A stretch of DNA of 64,000 nucleotides from Nocardia sp. XZ_19_385 (GCF_015355755.1 NZ_JACVEE010000003.1:434001-498000), one strand, 5' to 3'. Positions 16,610 to 26,634 are shown, counted from the stretch's first letter. Numbers and translations are program-made. The notes: generated by a model not told the origin, from the letters alone.

Positions 16610-17775
16610 CAGAGCATCCGATCGACGACGAGCATCCCGAACTCGCCGCGCCCGAACATCGCCAGCGCCCGCTCCACATCGTTGATGACGTGCACGCTGC
16701 CCGCGTGCGCGTCCCGCCAATGCCGTTCGATCGGATTGGGTTTGCGAATCGAATGCCCGCCGGAATTGTCGAACAGCAGCTCGATCGCCTGGATCGACCG
16801 CTCGGTGCCACGCACCTGATCGCGGCGGGTCCGCAGGCGCACCGACTGCGGAATCTCCTCGCCCGCTTCGGCATAGCGCAGCAGCTCGGAGATATTGCGT
16901 TCCATCTGCAGGATCGCCGCATCGATTTCCGAGGCCGCCCGCGCCACCCGGACCTGCGCGAAGCCATCGTCGGCGACCTTCTGCCCGCCGTAGGACAGCC
17001 GCACCCGGTCCCGCATGCGCTCGATGTGCGCCTCGTAGGCGCCCTCGGCGGCCCCGATGATGGGCGCGACGATAGTATTGGAGAACACCGCCGCGAACGG
17101 AATCTTGTACAGCGGAGCGGGATTCGCCTCCTGGCCCGGCCCGCGCAGCTCGGACTGCTCCTGCGCGCTGAAGGCCCGATGGTGCGGGACGAAGGCTTTG
17201 CCGATGACGATGTCGTTGCTGCCGGTGCCGGACAGGCCCACCACATGCCACACGTCATCGATCTCGTAGTCCGCGCGCGGCACCAGAATCGTCAAATAGG
17301 TGGTGGGGTCGCCGTTTTCGTCCGGCGCTATCGCGCCCAGGAACACCCACTCGGCGTGCGCGCAGCCGGAGGAGAAGCTCCAGCGGCCGGTCACCTCATA
17401 GCCGCCCTCGACCGGCGTCAGCTTTCCGGTAGGCGCGTACGACGACGAGATCAGCGTGTCCGGGTTCTCGCCCCACACGTCTTCCTGCGCCTGCAGCGGG
17501 AACAGCGCCAGCTGCCACGGGTGCACGCCGAGCACCGACGACACCCACCCGGTGGACGGGCAGGCCGCCGCGATCGCCCGGATCACCTCGTAGAACGCCA
17601 CCGGCGACACCTCGTCACCGCCGAACCGCGACGGCTGCAACATCCGGAACACGCCGGCCTCGGTCAATTCCCGGATGCTCTCCACCGGCACCTGCCGCTG
17701 CCGGTCGGTCTCCGCGGCCCGCTCCCGGATCCCCGGCAGCAGATCCCGAACCCGATCGAGCACCTTGTTGGTCAT
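16609..17775 (-). CDS. HsaA-like flavin-dependent hydroxylase
   Basis: A 388-residue group D flavin monooxygenase with the acyl-CoA dehydrogenase fold. HsaA, with reductase HsaB, hydroxylates the phenolic A ring of the opened steroid. Matching blocks are FRMLQPSRFGGDEV, CPSTGWVSSVLGVHPWQLALF, ISSSYAPTG, SSGCAHAEW, VVGLSGTGSNDIV and FWRDAHAG-like RHWRDAHAGSVH. ATG 17775 was chosen (GGAGG nine bases upstream). It is coupled to the HsaD-like gene; the most likely reductase partner lies at 60.7-61.3 kb. Confidence 0.87.
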   Translation of the reverse strand: MTNKVLDRVRDLLPGIRERAAETDRQRQVPVESIRELTEAGVFRMLQPSRFGGDEVSPVAFYEVIRAIAAACPSTGWVSSVLGVHPWQLALFPLQAQEDVWGENPDTLISSSYAPTGKLTPVEGGYEVTGRWSFSSGCAHAEWVFLGAIAPDENGDPTTYLTILVPRADYEIDDVWHVVGLSGTGSNDIVIGKAFVPHHRAFSAQEQSELRGPGQEANPAPLYKIPFAAVFSNTIVAPIIGAAEGAYEAHIERMRDRVRLSYGGQKVADDGFAQVRVARAASEIDAAILQMERNISELLRYAEAGEEIPQSVRLRTRRDQVRGTERSIQAIELLFDNSGGHSIRKPNPIERHWRDAHAGSVHVINDVERALAMFGRGEFGMLVVDRML

Positions 17776-17884
17776 GACGGGCGTCCTCCTGCATTCCGGG
17801 AATAAGATTCGGCACCTCCAGGATCGCGCACCAGACGCGCAGATCATGCCGTTTCCCCGACGTTATGCCGGAATATCCAGCGGG

Positions 17885-19372
17885 TCAGTGCCCAGTCCCG
17901 ATGATCGGAACCGATAGCCGGTCGGTCGCTGTCGCCGCGGCGCCCGCGCGGCGGCCGAAGTAGGTGCCGTCGCCGAGGGACGTGCCGCTGATATAGCCCT
18001 CGCCGTGCAAGCCCGCGCTGGCTCGGCCGGCGGCGTAGAGGCCCGGGATCGGGGTGCCGTCGAGGTGCAGGACTTCGCCGTCGACGGTGGTGTGCAGGCC
18101 GCCGAGGGTGAAGACCGACGCGCCGGTGCCGCGGCGGGCGGTGGTCTGCCCGGGTGGGCGGACACCGGCTTTGATGTCGATGGCGGCCAGTGGGGGAGTG
18201 AGTGGGCGTAGCCAGCGGGATGACTTGTGGAAGTCGGGATCTGTTCCGCCCGCCGCGAATTCGTTGTATCTGGCCAGTGTGGCTTCGAGTGCGCCTGCTG
18301 GAAGCCCGAGCAGAGCGCCCAGTTCGTCGGGGGTTTCGGCGACGTGGGTGGGCTGGACGCCCCAGCGCTGGGGTTCGGGCACTTCCTCGTAGGCCTGCTC
18401 GTCGAGGATCACCCAGATGTCCATGTCCTGGCGGAAGAGCGCGGCTTGGCCGATGCGGCCGGGGTAGGTGTCCTCGGTGACGAAGCGCTGGCCGCGGCCG
18501 TTGACCACCAGGCCGCGGGCGGCGAATCCGGGCACCAGGGAGACCCCGACCTGGCCGGTGGACATGTGCCGCACGGCCGCGCCGATGGCTTGGGCCATGC
18601 GGATGCCGCTGCCGTCGTCGGTGCCCGCGCTCACCTTGGTGTGGCCGAGCAGGCGTGGGGCGTGCGCGGCCAGCATCTGATCGTTGTCGACGAAACCGCC
18701 GGTTGTGAGGATGATTCCGCGGCGGGCCCGGACGGTGAGCTCCTGGCCGTACCTGCGAGCCCGGACGCCGACCGCCGAACCATTCTCAGCGGCAATCAGA
18801 TCCGTCACAGCCGTGTCGTACTGCGCTGTCACCCCGGCGGATTCGGCCGCTGAGACGAGCACGTCCATCAGGAGTTTCCCGCCGAAATCCTGTGCCGTGG
18901 GCCGATGTCCGCGCGGGGCCGGGGCCGCGAGTTCGGCGAACGGCCAACTGTTCTCACCCAGCCACATGAGCCCGTCGTCGGTGGGTGGCACCCAGGTCGG
19001 GGAATCCCAGAGGCTCGGTTTGAACGGCACCCCACGCTCGACCAGCCAATGGAAGTGATCGACACTGTGGGCGCTGTACAGCGCGATCTTCTGCTCGTCG
19101 GCGCCAGGCCCCAGCGCGGCGCGCAAGAACGCCGCCATCTGCTCAGGGCTGTCGTCGAACCCGCAGGCGCGCTGGATCGGGGTGCCGCCACCGAGGTAGA
19201 TCTCACCCCCGGACAGGGCCGAAGCGCCACCCGGCCCGCCTGCTTTGTCGAGTACGAGGACTTCCGCGCCCGCGGACGCAGCTTCGAATGCCGCTGCGGC
19301 ACCAGCACATCCGTATCCGACAACCAGGACATCGGTCTCGAGATCGTAGTGCGACGGCTCGCTCGCGTTCAT
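17885..19372 (-). CDS. FAD-dependent dehydrogenase, possible 3-ketosteroid delta-4(5-alpha)-dehydrogenase
   Basis: A 495-residue flavoprotein of the fumarate reductase/KstD superfamily. The N-terminal FAD motif is VVGYGCAGAAAAFEA (about residues 17-31), followed by GGPGGASALSGGE, and the C-terminal FAD block is PGLYAAGRASAGLHG. Near residue 460 it reads GYISGTSLG: the Tyr-x-Ser spacing matches the catalytic Tyr466/Ser468 of the characterised delta-4(5-alpha)-ketosteroid dehydrogenase of Rhodococcus jostii (about 491 residues), whereas KstD has Tyr-x3-Gly. It is close to the HsaA/HsaD-like pair. The specific reaction is inference; Rv0785-like unknown oxidoreductases are the alternative. Confidence 0.82.
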   Translation of the reverse strand: MNASEPSHYDLETDVLVVGYGCAGAAAAFEAASAGAEVLVLDKAGGPGGASALSGGEIYLGGGTPIQRACGFDDSPEQMAAFLRAALGPGADEQKIALYSAHSVDHFHWLVERGVPFKPSLWDSPTWVPPTDDGLMWLGENSWPFAELAAPAPRGHRPTAQDFGGKLLMDVLVSAAESAGVTAQYDTAVTDLIAAENGSAVGVRARRYGQELTVRARRGIILTTGGFVDNDQMLAAHAPRLLGHTKVSAGTDDGSGIRMAQAIGAAVRHMSTGQVGVSLVPGFAARGLVVNGRGQRFVTEDTYPGRIGQAALFRQDMDIWVILDEQAYEEVPEPQRWGVQPTHVAETPDELGALLGLPAGALEATLARYNEFAAGGTDPDFHKSSRWLRPLTPPLAAIDIKAGVRPPGQTTARRGTGASVFTLGGLHTTVDGEVLHLDGTPIPGLYAAGRASAGLHGEGYISGTSLGDGTYFGRRAGAAATATDRLSVPIIGTGH

Positions 19373-19591
19373 CGCCGCGCTCCGTGGTGTTCGGTGACAG
19401 GTTCGATCGCGGGTGCCTCGTTCATAACCGCCAGATTCGCTGCTTCCGTCTGCTCAATGAGGAACCCATCTCGGTGGGCAAGGACGGCCGACCGCTCAGT
19501 GGGACTGGGTTCCGTCGCGTCCCAGCGCACTCGCGACAGTGTGTGAACGGCGTCACTTTCACAAACCGGGCGCAGTGAGGAGCGGAAGTCG

Positions 19592-22018
19592 ATGCGGGTC
19601 CTGATCACCGGAGTCACCGAACCCAGCGGTCGTGCCGTAGCGCGCATGCTGTTGGCCGCCGGGCATGAGGTGGCGGGGCTGGACCAGCGGTGGCATCGCT
19701 TCGTCGATCCGCGCGTGCAGTTCACCGAAGGCAATCCCGCCGATCCGGCGGTGTGCGCCAAGGCTGTCGCCGAGTGCGCGACGGTGATCCATCTGGCCGG
19801 GCCCGGGGTTTCGGCGATCGCCGACGCGGTGCGCGAAGCCGATGCGCACCTGGTGGTTCCAGTGGTGGCCGGGGTGCGGTCGGCGGGCGTGCCCGAGGCC
19901 GAAATCGTTCAGAGCCTGAAGGATTCGGGAGCCGAACACCTCCTGGTTCGTACCGCGCTGGTCGCGGGCCGCCGCATCGGGCACCAGACCCGGCGCGCCC
20001 TCGAACCGATCTTGGGCTCCCGCTCGGAGCAGAACTTCCAGCTCCTGCACACCGACGACCTGGAACGCTTCCTGGTGCTGGCCGCGACCGCACCGCGTGT
20101 CGGCGTCGTCGAACTCGCCGCCCCCGGTGTGGTCACCACCGCGCAGGTGCGGGAAGTGATGCGCGACAAGGGCGTTCGCTATTCCGCATGGGTACCCGGC
20201 TGGTCGGCGCGCAGGCCGCTGCTGAACCCGGCCGCGGCGCAGGAGGACTGGGGTTTCCGCTGCGGCTGGACCGCTCACGAGGTCGCCGCCGACCTGGTGC
20301 GCGGAATGGTCGGGCGCAAACCCGCGGGTGGCGATTTCCGGACCCGTCGCGGCGCGATTCCCCTGCCCGGCCACGTGATTCCCGCTCGCGCGCGCACCTC
20401 CGACAACCACGAACTGGCCGACGTCGCTCCCGAAGGCCTGGAGGGCGAATTCGACGACCGAGTCGACCCGCGCTACCCGGTGCACACCGCGACCAACACC
20501 TCCGAGGCCCTGCCGGGCCCGCTCACCCCGCTGACCATCGATCTGCACGCCGGCGCCATCCGGCTCGCCAACGAGGCCATGGGCACCATGATCGCCCTCG
20601 ACGGAATCGCGCTGGAGCACTGGACAAGTCGCGTCACCACGGTGCTCGGCCATCACATCTACATCAACGCCTCCATCGGCGTGCTGGCCGCGGAGAACAT
20701 GCCCGGCTGGGACGAGGAGAGCATCCGCCGCGACGCCTACGGCAATATTCCCGACGAGATCCCGCTGACCCCGCACGGCAAACCGCCCATGCCGACCGGC
20801 CTCGGCAGTGTCGCGGGCACCTGGCGCGCCACCTCCCGGGTGATCGCCACCGCCCGCCGCTTCGGCGCCACCGCCGAACTGATCAACGCCGCCGCGAAGG
20901 CCGAAGCGCTGGACGCCGAGGCGATTCACGAACTCGCCGACGAACAGCTGCATGTGCGCGCCCTGCTCTGGCGTGACCGGCTGTATCAGGCCTGGCAGGC
21001 GGCCTCGATCGGCGTCATGATGACCGGCGCGGCCACCGCCGTCCACGCCCGCGGCAAGAACGCGGGCGAGGTCCCGATCGACCTGCGTCGCCTGGAGTCG
21101 GCGAAACCGATGCTCGCGGTGGAACGCCTCGCCGAGATCTGCCGTGCCGATCCGGATCTGCGCGAACTCGCCCGCGCCGGCGACGTCGCCGGGGCCCGCG
21201 CGAAGTCGGCTGCCTTCGCTACAGCCTTGGACGAGGAACTGGCCGAGGTCGCCCACCGCGGCCCCGGTGAATGCGAACTGATCAACCCGACCTTCGGTGA
21301 CAAGCCCACCCTGTTGGTCAACGCGGCCGCCCGCGCAGCCGAAATGCCCGCTCCGAAAAGGGAACCCGTAGATCAGTCGCCGGGTCGGACCGCTCGCATG
21401 GCCGCGGGAGCGACCGTCGCCCGGGAACGCGCCCGCGACGCCGTCGTCCGGATCAACCACTGCCTGCGCATCGCGGTGCGCGAACGTGGCGCCCGCCTCG
21501 TCGATGCCGGTGTGCTCCGCGTCCCCGAAGACGCATACTTCCTCACCTTGGACGAAATCTTCGTTCCTCCAGCCGATGTCGCGGGCCTGGTCACGCGCCG
21601 GAAGGCCGAGCGCGAACGCCTGAAGGCGCTCCGCATGCCCGATGTCATTGCCGGGCACTGGGAACCGGTCGCCGACGCGGGCGCGCTGGCCGCCGACGAA
21701 AGCCTCACCGGCATCGGCGTCTGCCCCGGCGTCGTGGAGGGCCGGGTGAAACTCGTGCTCTCCCTGGACGATGACATCGAGCCCGGCGACATCCTGGTCG
21801 CCTCGGTCACCGACACCGGCCACACCGCCATGTTCGCCTACGCGGCGGCCGTGGTCACCGACATCGGCGGCTCCGCCTCACACGCCGCCATCGTCGCCCG
21901 GGAGTTCGGCATCCCCTGCGTGGTCGACACCAAGACCGCCACCACCAGCCTCTCGGACGGCCAGCGCGTCCGCGTCGACGGGGCCGCGGGCACCGTCACC
22001 CTGCTCGCCGACGCCTGA
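19592..22018 (+). CDS. Epimerase/phosphohistidine swivelling domain fusion protein
   Basis: An 808-residue two-part protein. Residues 1-230 form an NAD(P)-binding epimerase-like Rossmann domain (MRVLITGVTEPSGRAVARML). A long central helical part follows, and residues about 700-808 are a PEP-utilising enzyme mobile domain with the phosphohistidine motif TDIGGSASHAAIVARE (His at about 764). The ATP-grasp domain and the PEP-binding barrel that normally serve this swivelling domain are absent. It resembles, as I recall, Rv2047c of M. tuberculosis. It is followed by a secreted PtpB-type phosphatase gene. The reaction is unknown. Confidence 0.85.
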   Translation: MRVLITGVTEPSGRAVARMLLAAGHEVAGLDQRWHRFVDPRVQFTEGNPADPAVCAKAVAECATVIHLAGPGVSAIADAVREADAHLVVPVVAGVRSAGVPEAEIVQSLKDSGAEHLLVRTALVAGRRIGHQTRRALEPILGSRSEQNFQLLHTDDLERFLVLAATAPRVGVVELAAPGVVTTAQVREVMRDKGVRYSAWVPGWSARRPLLNPAAAQEDWGFRCGWTAHEVAADLVRGMVGRKPAGGDFRTRRGAIPLPGHVIPARARTSDNHELADVAPEGLEGEFDDRVDPRYPVHTATNTSEALPGPLTPLTIDLHAGAIRLANEAMGTMIALDGIALEHWTSRVTTVLGHHIYINASIGVLAAENMPGWDEESIRRDAYGNIPDEIPLTPHGKPPMPTGLGSVAGTWRATSRVIATARRFGATAELINAAAKAEALDAEAIHELADEQLHVRALLWRDRLYQAWQAASIGVMMTGAATAVHARGKNAGEVPIDLRRLESAKPMLAVERLAEICRADPDLRELARAGDVAGARAKSAAFATALDEELAEVAHRGPGECELINPTFGDKPTLLVNAAARAAEMPAPKREPVDQSPGRTARMAAGATVARERARDAVVRINHCLRIAVRERGARLVDAGVLRVPEDAYFLTLDEIFVPPADVAGLVTRRKAERERLKALRMPDVIAGHWEPVADAGALAADESLTGIGVCPGVVEGRVKLVLSLDDDIEPGDILVASVTDTGHTAMFAYAAAVVTDIGGSASHAAIVAREFGIPCVVDTKTATTSLSDGQRVRVDGAAGTVTLLADA

Positions 22019-22073
22019 GGCGCACCCCTGCTTGGGCCCGTGTTCGTGGCTCATGATCGAAAGGAACCCGCTC

Positions 22074-23000
22074 GTGACTTTCTCGCGCGCACTCCGCGGC
22101 ACCGTTGCCGCATCCGCTGCCTTGTTCATCGGTGTTCTACCGCTGAATATTCCTGTGGCACTAGCAGATTCGGCCGCCGTACCGGTGCTCCGGGCGCCCG
22201 GCCAGGCCGACCGCCCGATGGGTCTGCCACACGCACCCAACGCTCGCGACATCGGCGGCTACCCGGTGACCGGCGGCGGCAAGCTGAAGTTCGGCCAGGT
22301 GTTCCGCGCCGACGCGCTGGACACACTGGATGCCGGTGAACAGGCCAAGCTCGAGGCCTTGAAGATCACCGGAGCCATCGACTTCCGCAGCCCGACCGAG
22401 GTGGCCGCCGCGCCCGACAAGCTGCCGGCCTCGATTCCGCGCATCGAACTACCGGTGTACGACCCCGCCAACGACTTCTACATCATGATCTCTCAGATCA
22501 TCGGCAGCGGCCCGGAGAAGCAGCAGGAAACCCTCGGCAACGGCAAAGCCGCCGAGATCATGCGGACCTACTACCGCTGGTTCATCACCAACCCGACCGC
22601 CCGCGGTCAGTTCAGCACCGCGCTGCGCAGCATCGCCACCGCGCCCGGCCCGATCCTGTTCCACTGCACCGCCGGCAAGGACCGGACCGGCTTGATGACC
22701 GCCATCATCATGGAGGCGCTCGGCGTCGCGAAAGGTCAGATCTACCAGGACTTCCTGGAGTCCAACGACAACCTCGCCGCCGAGAACGAGGCGCTGCTGT
22801 CCGCGCTGGAGGCCCGTGGCCTGATCAAGGATCGCGCTCTGCTGATCCCGATCGTCGGCGTGCAGCGCGACTACCTCGACTCCTCCTTCGACCAGATCAA
22901 GCAGTCCTACGGATCGTTCGAGAAGTTCCTCAGCGAGGGCCTCGGGATCGACGCGGCGACCCTGGACGCGCTGAAGACCAAGCTGGTCAGCAAGAGGTGA
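22074..23000 (+). CDS. Secreted PtpB-type tyrosine phosphatase
   Basis: A 308-residue phosphatase of the Y_phosphatase3 family. The N terminus is a signal peptide (basic start, hydrophobic stretch to about residue 30, ALA-DS cleavage site). The P-loop is FHCTAGKDRTG with Cys at about 198, the DIGG block at about 59-62 and the Asp-containing loops follow the family. GTG 22074 was chosen because AAAGGA lies upstream; ATG 22053 is possible. Export implies action in the cell envelope or outside. The stop lies 14 bases inside the converging gene. Confidence 0.88.
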   Translation: MTFSRALRGTVAASAALFIGVLPLNIPVALADSAAVPVLRAPGQADRPMGLPHAPNARDIGGYPVTGGGKLKFGQVFRADALDTLDAGEQAKLEALKITGAIDFRSPTEVAAAPDKLPASIPRIELPVYDPANDFYIMISQIIGSGPEKQQETLGNGKAAEIMRTYYRWFITNPTARGQFSTALRSIATAPGPILFHCTAGKDRTGLMTAIIMEALGVAKGQIYQDFLESNDNLAAENEALLSALEARGLIKDRALLIPIVGVQRDYLDSSFDQIKQSYGSFEKFLSEGLGIDAATLDALKTKLVSKR

Positions 23001-23613
23001 ACCGGCCTGCCGCCGCGCCGTGCAAGTGACCTGGCGGCAGTTTCCGGCCGCACTGCACCAGCAGCAGGTCCTGGGCGCGTCCGGTCAGTGGCTCGCCGGA
23101 GCCGTAGGTCCAGTCCATGTCGTCGGCGCGCAATTCGACGCCGTTCAGGTCGACGCCGAAGAACTTTATGCTCTTGGGCGATTGCTCGCTGATCACATAC
23201 CGCAGCCGGTCTTCCGGGACGACGCGATCGAGTCCCAGCGCCACAGTGATGTCGAGCCCGTGGATGATGTCGTGACCGAGTGCGTCCTCGAACTTGCCGC
23301 CCGGCGGCTTCCAGGGGTGGGTGATGTTGTCGCGCAGGCATTTCACGAAGGCCGCCGACGAGATGTCGGCGGTCTCCCTGCGGGCCACGCGGTCCGCCAT
23401 CTTATTGAAGTTGCCGCGCGCCTTCATCATCTCGAGCCCGAACGTAGGGAGCGACATCCGGAACGGCATGGTGATGTGGGCGACCACCTCCCGCACCCGC
23501 CACCCGGCGCACAAGGACGGCTTGTCCCATTCGCTCTCGTCGAGTCCGGCCAAAATATCGGCCAGCTCGCCCCGTTCCGCCTCGATCGCCTTGCGTACGT
23601 CACCTTCGGTCAT
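22987..23613 (-). CDS. Maleylpyruvate isomerase N-terminal domain (TIGR03083) protein
   Basis: A 208-residue DinB-like four-helix protein. The expected metal histidines are in CAGWRVREVVAHITMP and in DALGHDIIHGLDI. Relatives are mycothiol-dependent isomerases or transferases; no substrate is known for this group. ATG 23613 was chosen since GAGGAG lies five bases upstream. The last 14 bases overlap the end of the converging phosphatase gene, so a change there would affect both proteins. Confidence 0.88.
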   Translation of the reverse strand: MTEGDVRKAIEAERGELADILAGLDESEWDKPSLCAGWRVREVVAHITMPFRMSLPTFGLEMMKARGNFNKMADRVARRETADISSAAFVKCLRDNITHPWKPPGGKFEDALGHDIIHGLDITVALGLDRVVPEDRLRYVISEQSPKSIKFFGVDLNGVELRADDMDWTYGSGEPLTGRAQDLLLVQCGRKLPPGHLHGAAAGRFTSC

Positions 23614-23736
23614 CGGCACTCCTCGGTTCGGTCGAAACTCTCCTCGAATCAGGACGGTGCGAGACAGGCAGAATCATCGGATACGGCTAGGACGATTACC
23701 TGAAACGCTGGCTGTTCACGCCACGAGCCGGAGCTT

Positions 23737-25455
23737 TCAGCGGGCGCGTAGGAATGTTCCCGCATGCAGGTCGGTGCCGAAACCTTTTGCGAATTTCCCG
23801 TACTCGTAGAGCAGGTGCCCGTTCACCAGTGTGGCGGCGACGGCGCGGTCGTTGCGGTTGACCATCCGCCGCACGTCGATGCCGGGCATCGGCGCTTCGG
23901 CATAGGCGGCGCTGGATCCGTCGAAACCGGCCGGATCGATCACCGTGATATCGGCGCGCGCACCCTCACGCAGCTGACCGGCGTCGAGTCCGTACCAGTC
24001 GGCGAGCTCGCCGGTGAGCCGATGGACGGCCTGCTCGATCGGCATGAAACCGCGCTGATGCACCCGTTCGAGCAGGCGCAGACCGAAGTTGTAGAACGCC
24101 ATATTCCGCAGGTGCGCACCGGAATCGGCGAATCCGACCTGCACCTGCGGTGACAGTTGCAGCCGGTCCAGCACGTCGTCGCGATCGTTGGCGATGACCG
24201 TGCGCCAGCGCAGGGCGGAGCCGTGCGCGACGGTCAGATCGAGCAGCGCGTCGGCGGGATGGATGCCGCGTTCGTCGGCGACCTGGCCGAAGGATTTACC
24301 GATCACCGCGGCGTCCGGGCACCCCACGATCTCCGCGTCGTAGAGATTCCGGTGCCACACCCGTGGCCCGAAGCGCTTGCCGAGATCCTTACGGAACCGG
24401 CGACGGTAGCCCTCGTCCGCGAGCAACTCGCTCCGCCGCATGACGTCACGAATGTTCAAAGCCGCTACACCGGAACCGAATTCCTCGAACACCACCAGGT
24501 CGACGCCGTCGGCATACACCTCGAACGGCACCGGCAGATGCTGCCAGCGGAACCGCGCACCACCCAGCTTGTTGGACAGCCAGGCCGCGGCGACAGCGGC
24601 GCGGGCGGTGGTCCGGTCGGCCTTCACATCGGCGGCGGCGATCAGCGTGGTCTTCAACGGCCGGCGGAACCGCCCCGCGCTCTGGGCGAAGTACCGCGCC
24701 ATCTCCAGCCGCGAGGTGAGCGTCGGCGTGCTCTGATGCACCCGATTGCGTTGCCGCAGAATCTCATTCAGCGCGGCGTACTCTCGCCAGCTGGCGTATG
24801 TCGAAGGCAACTGCCGAGTGGGATAGCGCTTACCTTCCAGCTTGGAGAACGAGCTGCGGATAGTGGACAATCCGACGAACCCGGCATCCAGTGCGTCGAT
24901 CAGCATGTGGCGCATGCGATCCAGCTCGGCCGCGGTCGGCTCCACATTCCCATCGACCGCCCGCTCCAACCCCATGACGGCGACACGGATATCCGAATGC
25001 CCGAGCAGCGCAGCCACATTCGCGCCGAGCGGCCGCCCCGCCAGCGACGCGGCATAGGACTTCGGATCGTCCCAATCCTTATGCTCCTTCACCGCCGCAT
25101 TGACCGCGTCCCAGGGCAGCGCCTCCACACGCGCGAACATATCGGCGCAATCCTCCGCGTCGGCGTAAACCGTGGACAGCGAACAATTCCCGAACACCAC
25201 CGTCGTCACGCCGTGCCGCACCGATTCCCCCAGCCCAGGGCTCCCGAGCACCTCCGCGTCATAGTGGGTGTGCACATCGAGCATCCCGGGCATCACCCAT
25301 TTCCCCGCCGCCTCGATCGTGCGCACCCCGTCGGGCAGCCCTTCCCCGATCGCAACAACTTTGCCGTCAGTGACCCCGACATCGGCAACCCGAGGCGCAC
25401 TACCCGCCCCGTCGAACACCGTCCCGCCGCGAATCACCACATCGCACCGCGTCAT
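23737..25455 (-). CDS. Amidohydrolase, N-acyl-D-amino-acid deacylase family
   Basis: A 572-residue metal-dependent hydrolase with the urease-like TIM barrel. The first metal motif DVHTHYDAE is at about residues 59-67, further ligands are in LLGHSDIRVAV and TSRLEMARYF regions, and the C-terminal composite domain has GFADSGAHLRNM and VNGHLLYEYGKF. It has the length and blocks of D-aminoacylase-like proteins (compare, from memory, M. tuberculosis Rv2913c). It should hydrolyse an N-acyl or cyclic amide in the cytoplasm. It stands alone on the minus strand. Confidence 0.88.
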   Translation of the reverse strand: MTRCDVVIRGGTVFDGAGSAPRVADVGVTDGKVVAIGEGLPDGVRTIEAAGKWVMPGMLDVHTHYDAEVLGSPGLGESVRHGVTTVVFGNCSLSTVYADAEDCADMFARVEALPWDAVNAAVKEHKDWDDPKSYAASLAGRPLGANVAALLGHSDIRVAVMGLERAVDGNVEPTAAELDRMRHMLIDALDAGFVGLSTIRSSFSKLEGKRYPTRQLPSTYASWREYAALNEILRQRNRVHQSTPTLTSRLEMARYFAQSAGRFRRPLKTTLIAAADVKADRTTARAAVAAAWLSNKLGGARFRWQHLPVPFEVYADGVDLVVFEEFGSGVAALNIRDVMRRSELLADEGYRRRFRKDLGKRFGPRVWHRNLYDAEIVGCPDAAVIGKSFGQVADERGIHPADALLDLTVAHGSALRWRTVIANDRDDVLDRLQLSPQVQVGFADSGAHLRNMAFYNFGLRLLERVHQRGFMPIEQAVHRLTGELADWYGLDAGQLREGARADITVIDPAGFDGSSAAYAEAPMPGIDVRRMVNRNDRAVAATLVNGHLLYEYGKFAKGFGTDLHAGTFLRAR

Positions 25456-25502
25456 CGCAGGCCCCTCACATTGCTCGAGATATCCGGTACCCCCGGTATG
25501 CC

Positions 25503-26543
25503 CTACATGCTCCCACGCATCGCGTCACCCTGTGACGCCATCGACGCCTCTCGAGCGCCGCTCGGACGAATCTGGATCTTTCGGCCCACCCCGTTGCGGA
25601 AAGCCTGGAGCGCATCCGGAAACTCGTCGAGCCCGAAGGTGTGCGTGATCATGGTTTCGGCATCGATCGCGCCCTTGCCCATGAGTTCCACTGCGCGCCC
25701 GAAACTTCCGAGCACCGCCATCGAACCGATGATGCTGATCTCGTCGTTGTAGATCCGGAACGGCGACACCGCCGCGGTCGCCGCGCCCGGCGCCACCCCG
25801 AACTGTTGAAACACCCCGCCTCGCCGGACCCGTGTCAACCCGTCTTCGATCGCCGCGATTGCCCCGGTGCAGTCGATTACGACTTCCCAACCTCGAGCCC
25901 GGTCGAACTCTTCGGCCCCAGTCGCAATCGCATCGGCGCCCAACTTCGCCGCCACCTCGAGCCGCGCGGTGTTCACATCCACCACCGACACCGAAGCGGC
26001 CCCGGCTATTCGCGCCAGCTGCAACATCAACAAGCCCATCGTCCCCGCCCCGTACAGCAGATAGTGCGCTCCGAGCGTCCGTGGCAACCGGTCGAACCCG
26101 TGCACCGCGCACGACAGCGGCTCCACCAACGCCCCGTGCGTCATCGGCATCCCCTCCGGCAACCGATAACAGTTGGCCGCCGGCACCGCCACATACTCGG
26201 CCATCGCCCCATCCACGGTGTCGCCGATGGCACCCCATCGCTCACACAGATTCCCGCGCCCGATCCCGCAGTAATGGCAAGCCCCGCAGAACAACGACGG
26301 GTCCACCGCCACCCGATCCCCAACCCGCCATTCGCCCGCCGCTGTCACGATCTCCCCGGCGAATTCATGCCCGGGCACAATCGGATACGGCGTCGGCGGA
26401 AACTCCCCTTCGACAATGTGCACGTCGGTCCCGCAGATCCCGACCGCATGAACCCGCACCACCACCTCCCCGGCCTGGGGCGCCGGATCCGGCACCTCCC
26501 GCACCGAGAACCGCCCAGGCGTCTCCACCACCACCGCGCGCAT
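25503..26543 (-). CDS. Zinc-dependent alcohol dehydrogenase, sorbitol dehydrogenase-like
   Basis: A 346-residue medium-chain dehydrogenase. The catalytic zinc region is GICGTDVHIVEG (Cys about 37) and PGHEFAGEIV; the structural zinc lobe is CGACHYCGIGRGNLC; the Rossmann part contains YGAGTMGLLMLQLAR. It would oxidise a polyol or secondary alcohol with NAD(P). ATG 26543 was chosen because the family starts at MRAVVVETPG; the upstream open frame is not part of the family. No operon partner is adjacent. Confidence 0.9.
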   Translation of the reverse strand: MRAVVVETPGRFSVREVPDPAPQAGEVVVRVHAVGICGTDVHIVEGEFPPTPYPIVPGHEFAGEIVTAAGEWRVGDRVAVDPSLFCGACHYCGIGRGNLCERWGAIGDTVDGAMAEYVAVPAANCYRLPEGMPMTHGALVEPLSCAVHGFDRLPRTLGAHYLLYGAGTMGLLMLQLARIAGAASVSVVDVNTARLEVAAKLGADAIATGAEEFDRARGWEVVIDCTGAIAAIEDGLTRVRRGGVFQQFGVAPGAATAAVSPFRIYNDEISIIGSMAVLGSFGRAVELMGKGAIDAETMITHTFGLDEFPDALQAFRNGVGRKIQIRPSGAREASMASQGDAMRGSM

Positions 26544-26634
26544 CCCTCTACCTTGCACCCGCACCTGGCGCACCGGCCGCATTTCTCCCGGTTCCCGCCT
26601 CGATGTCGCCGGTCGCCCGTGGTCCGGATTGGTT

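Noticed and set aside
24157..25752. 531-codon + strand frame across the amidohydrolase
   Set aside because: Composition is Pro/Arg/His-rich antisense; the minus-strand protein shows full amidohydrolase motifs.
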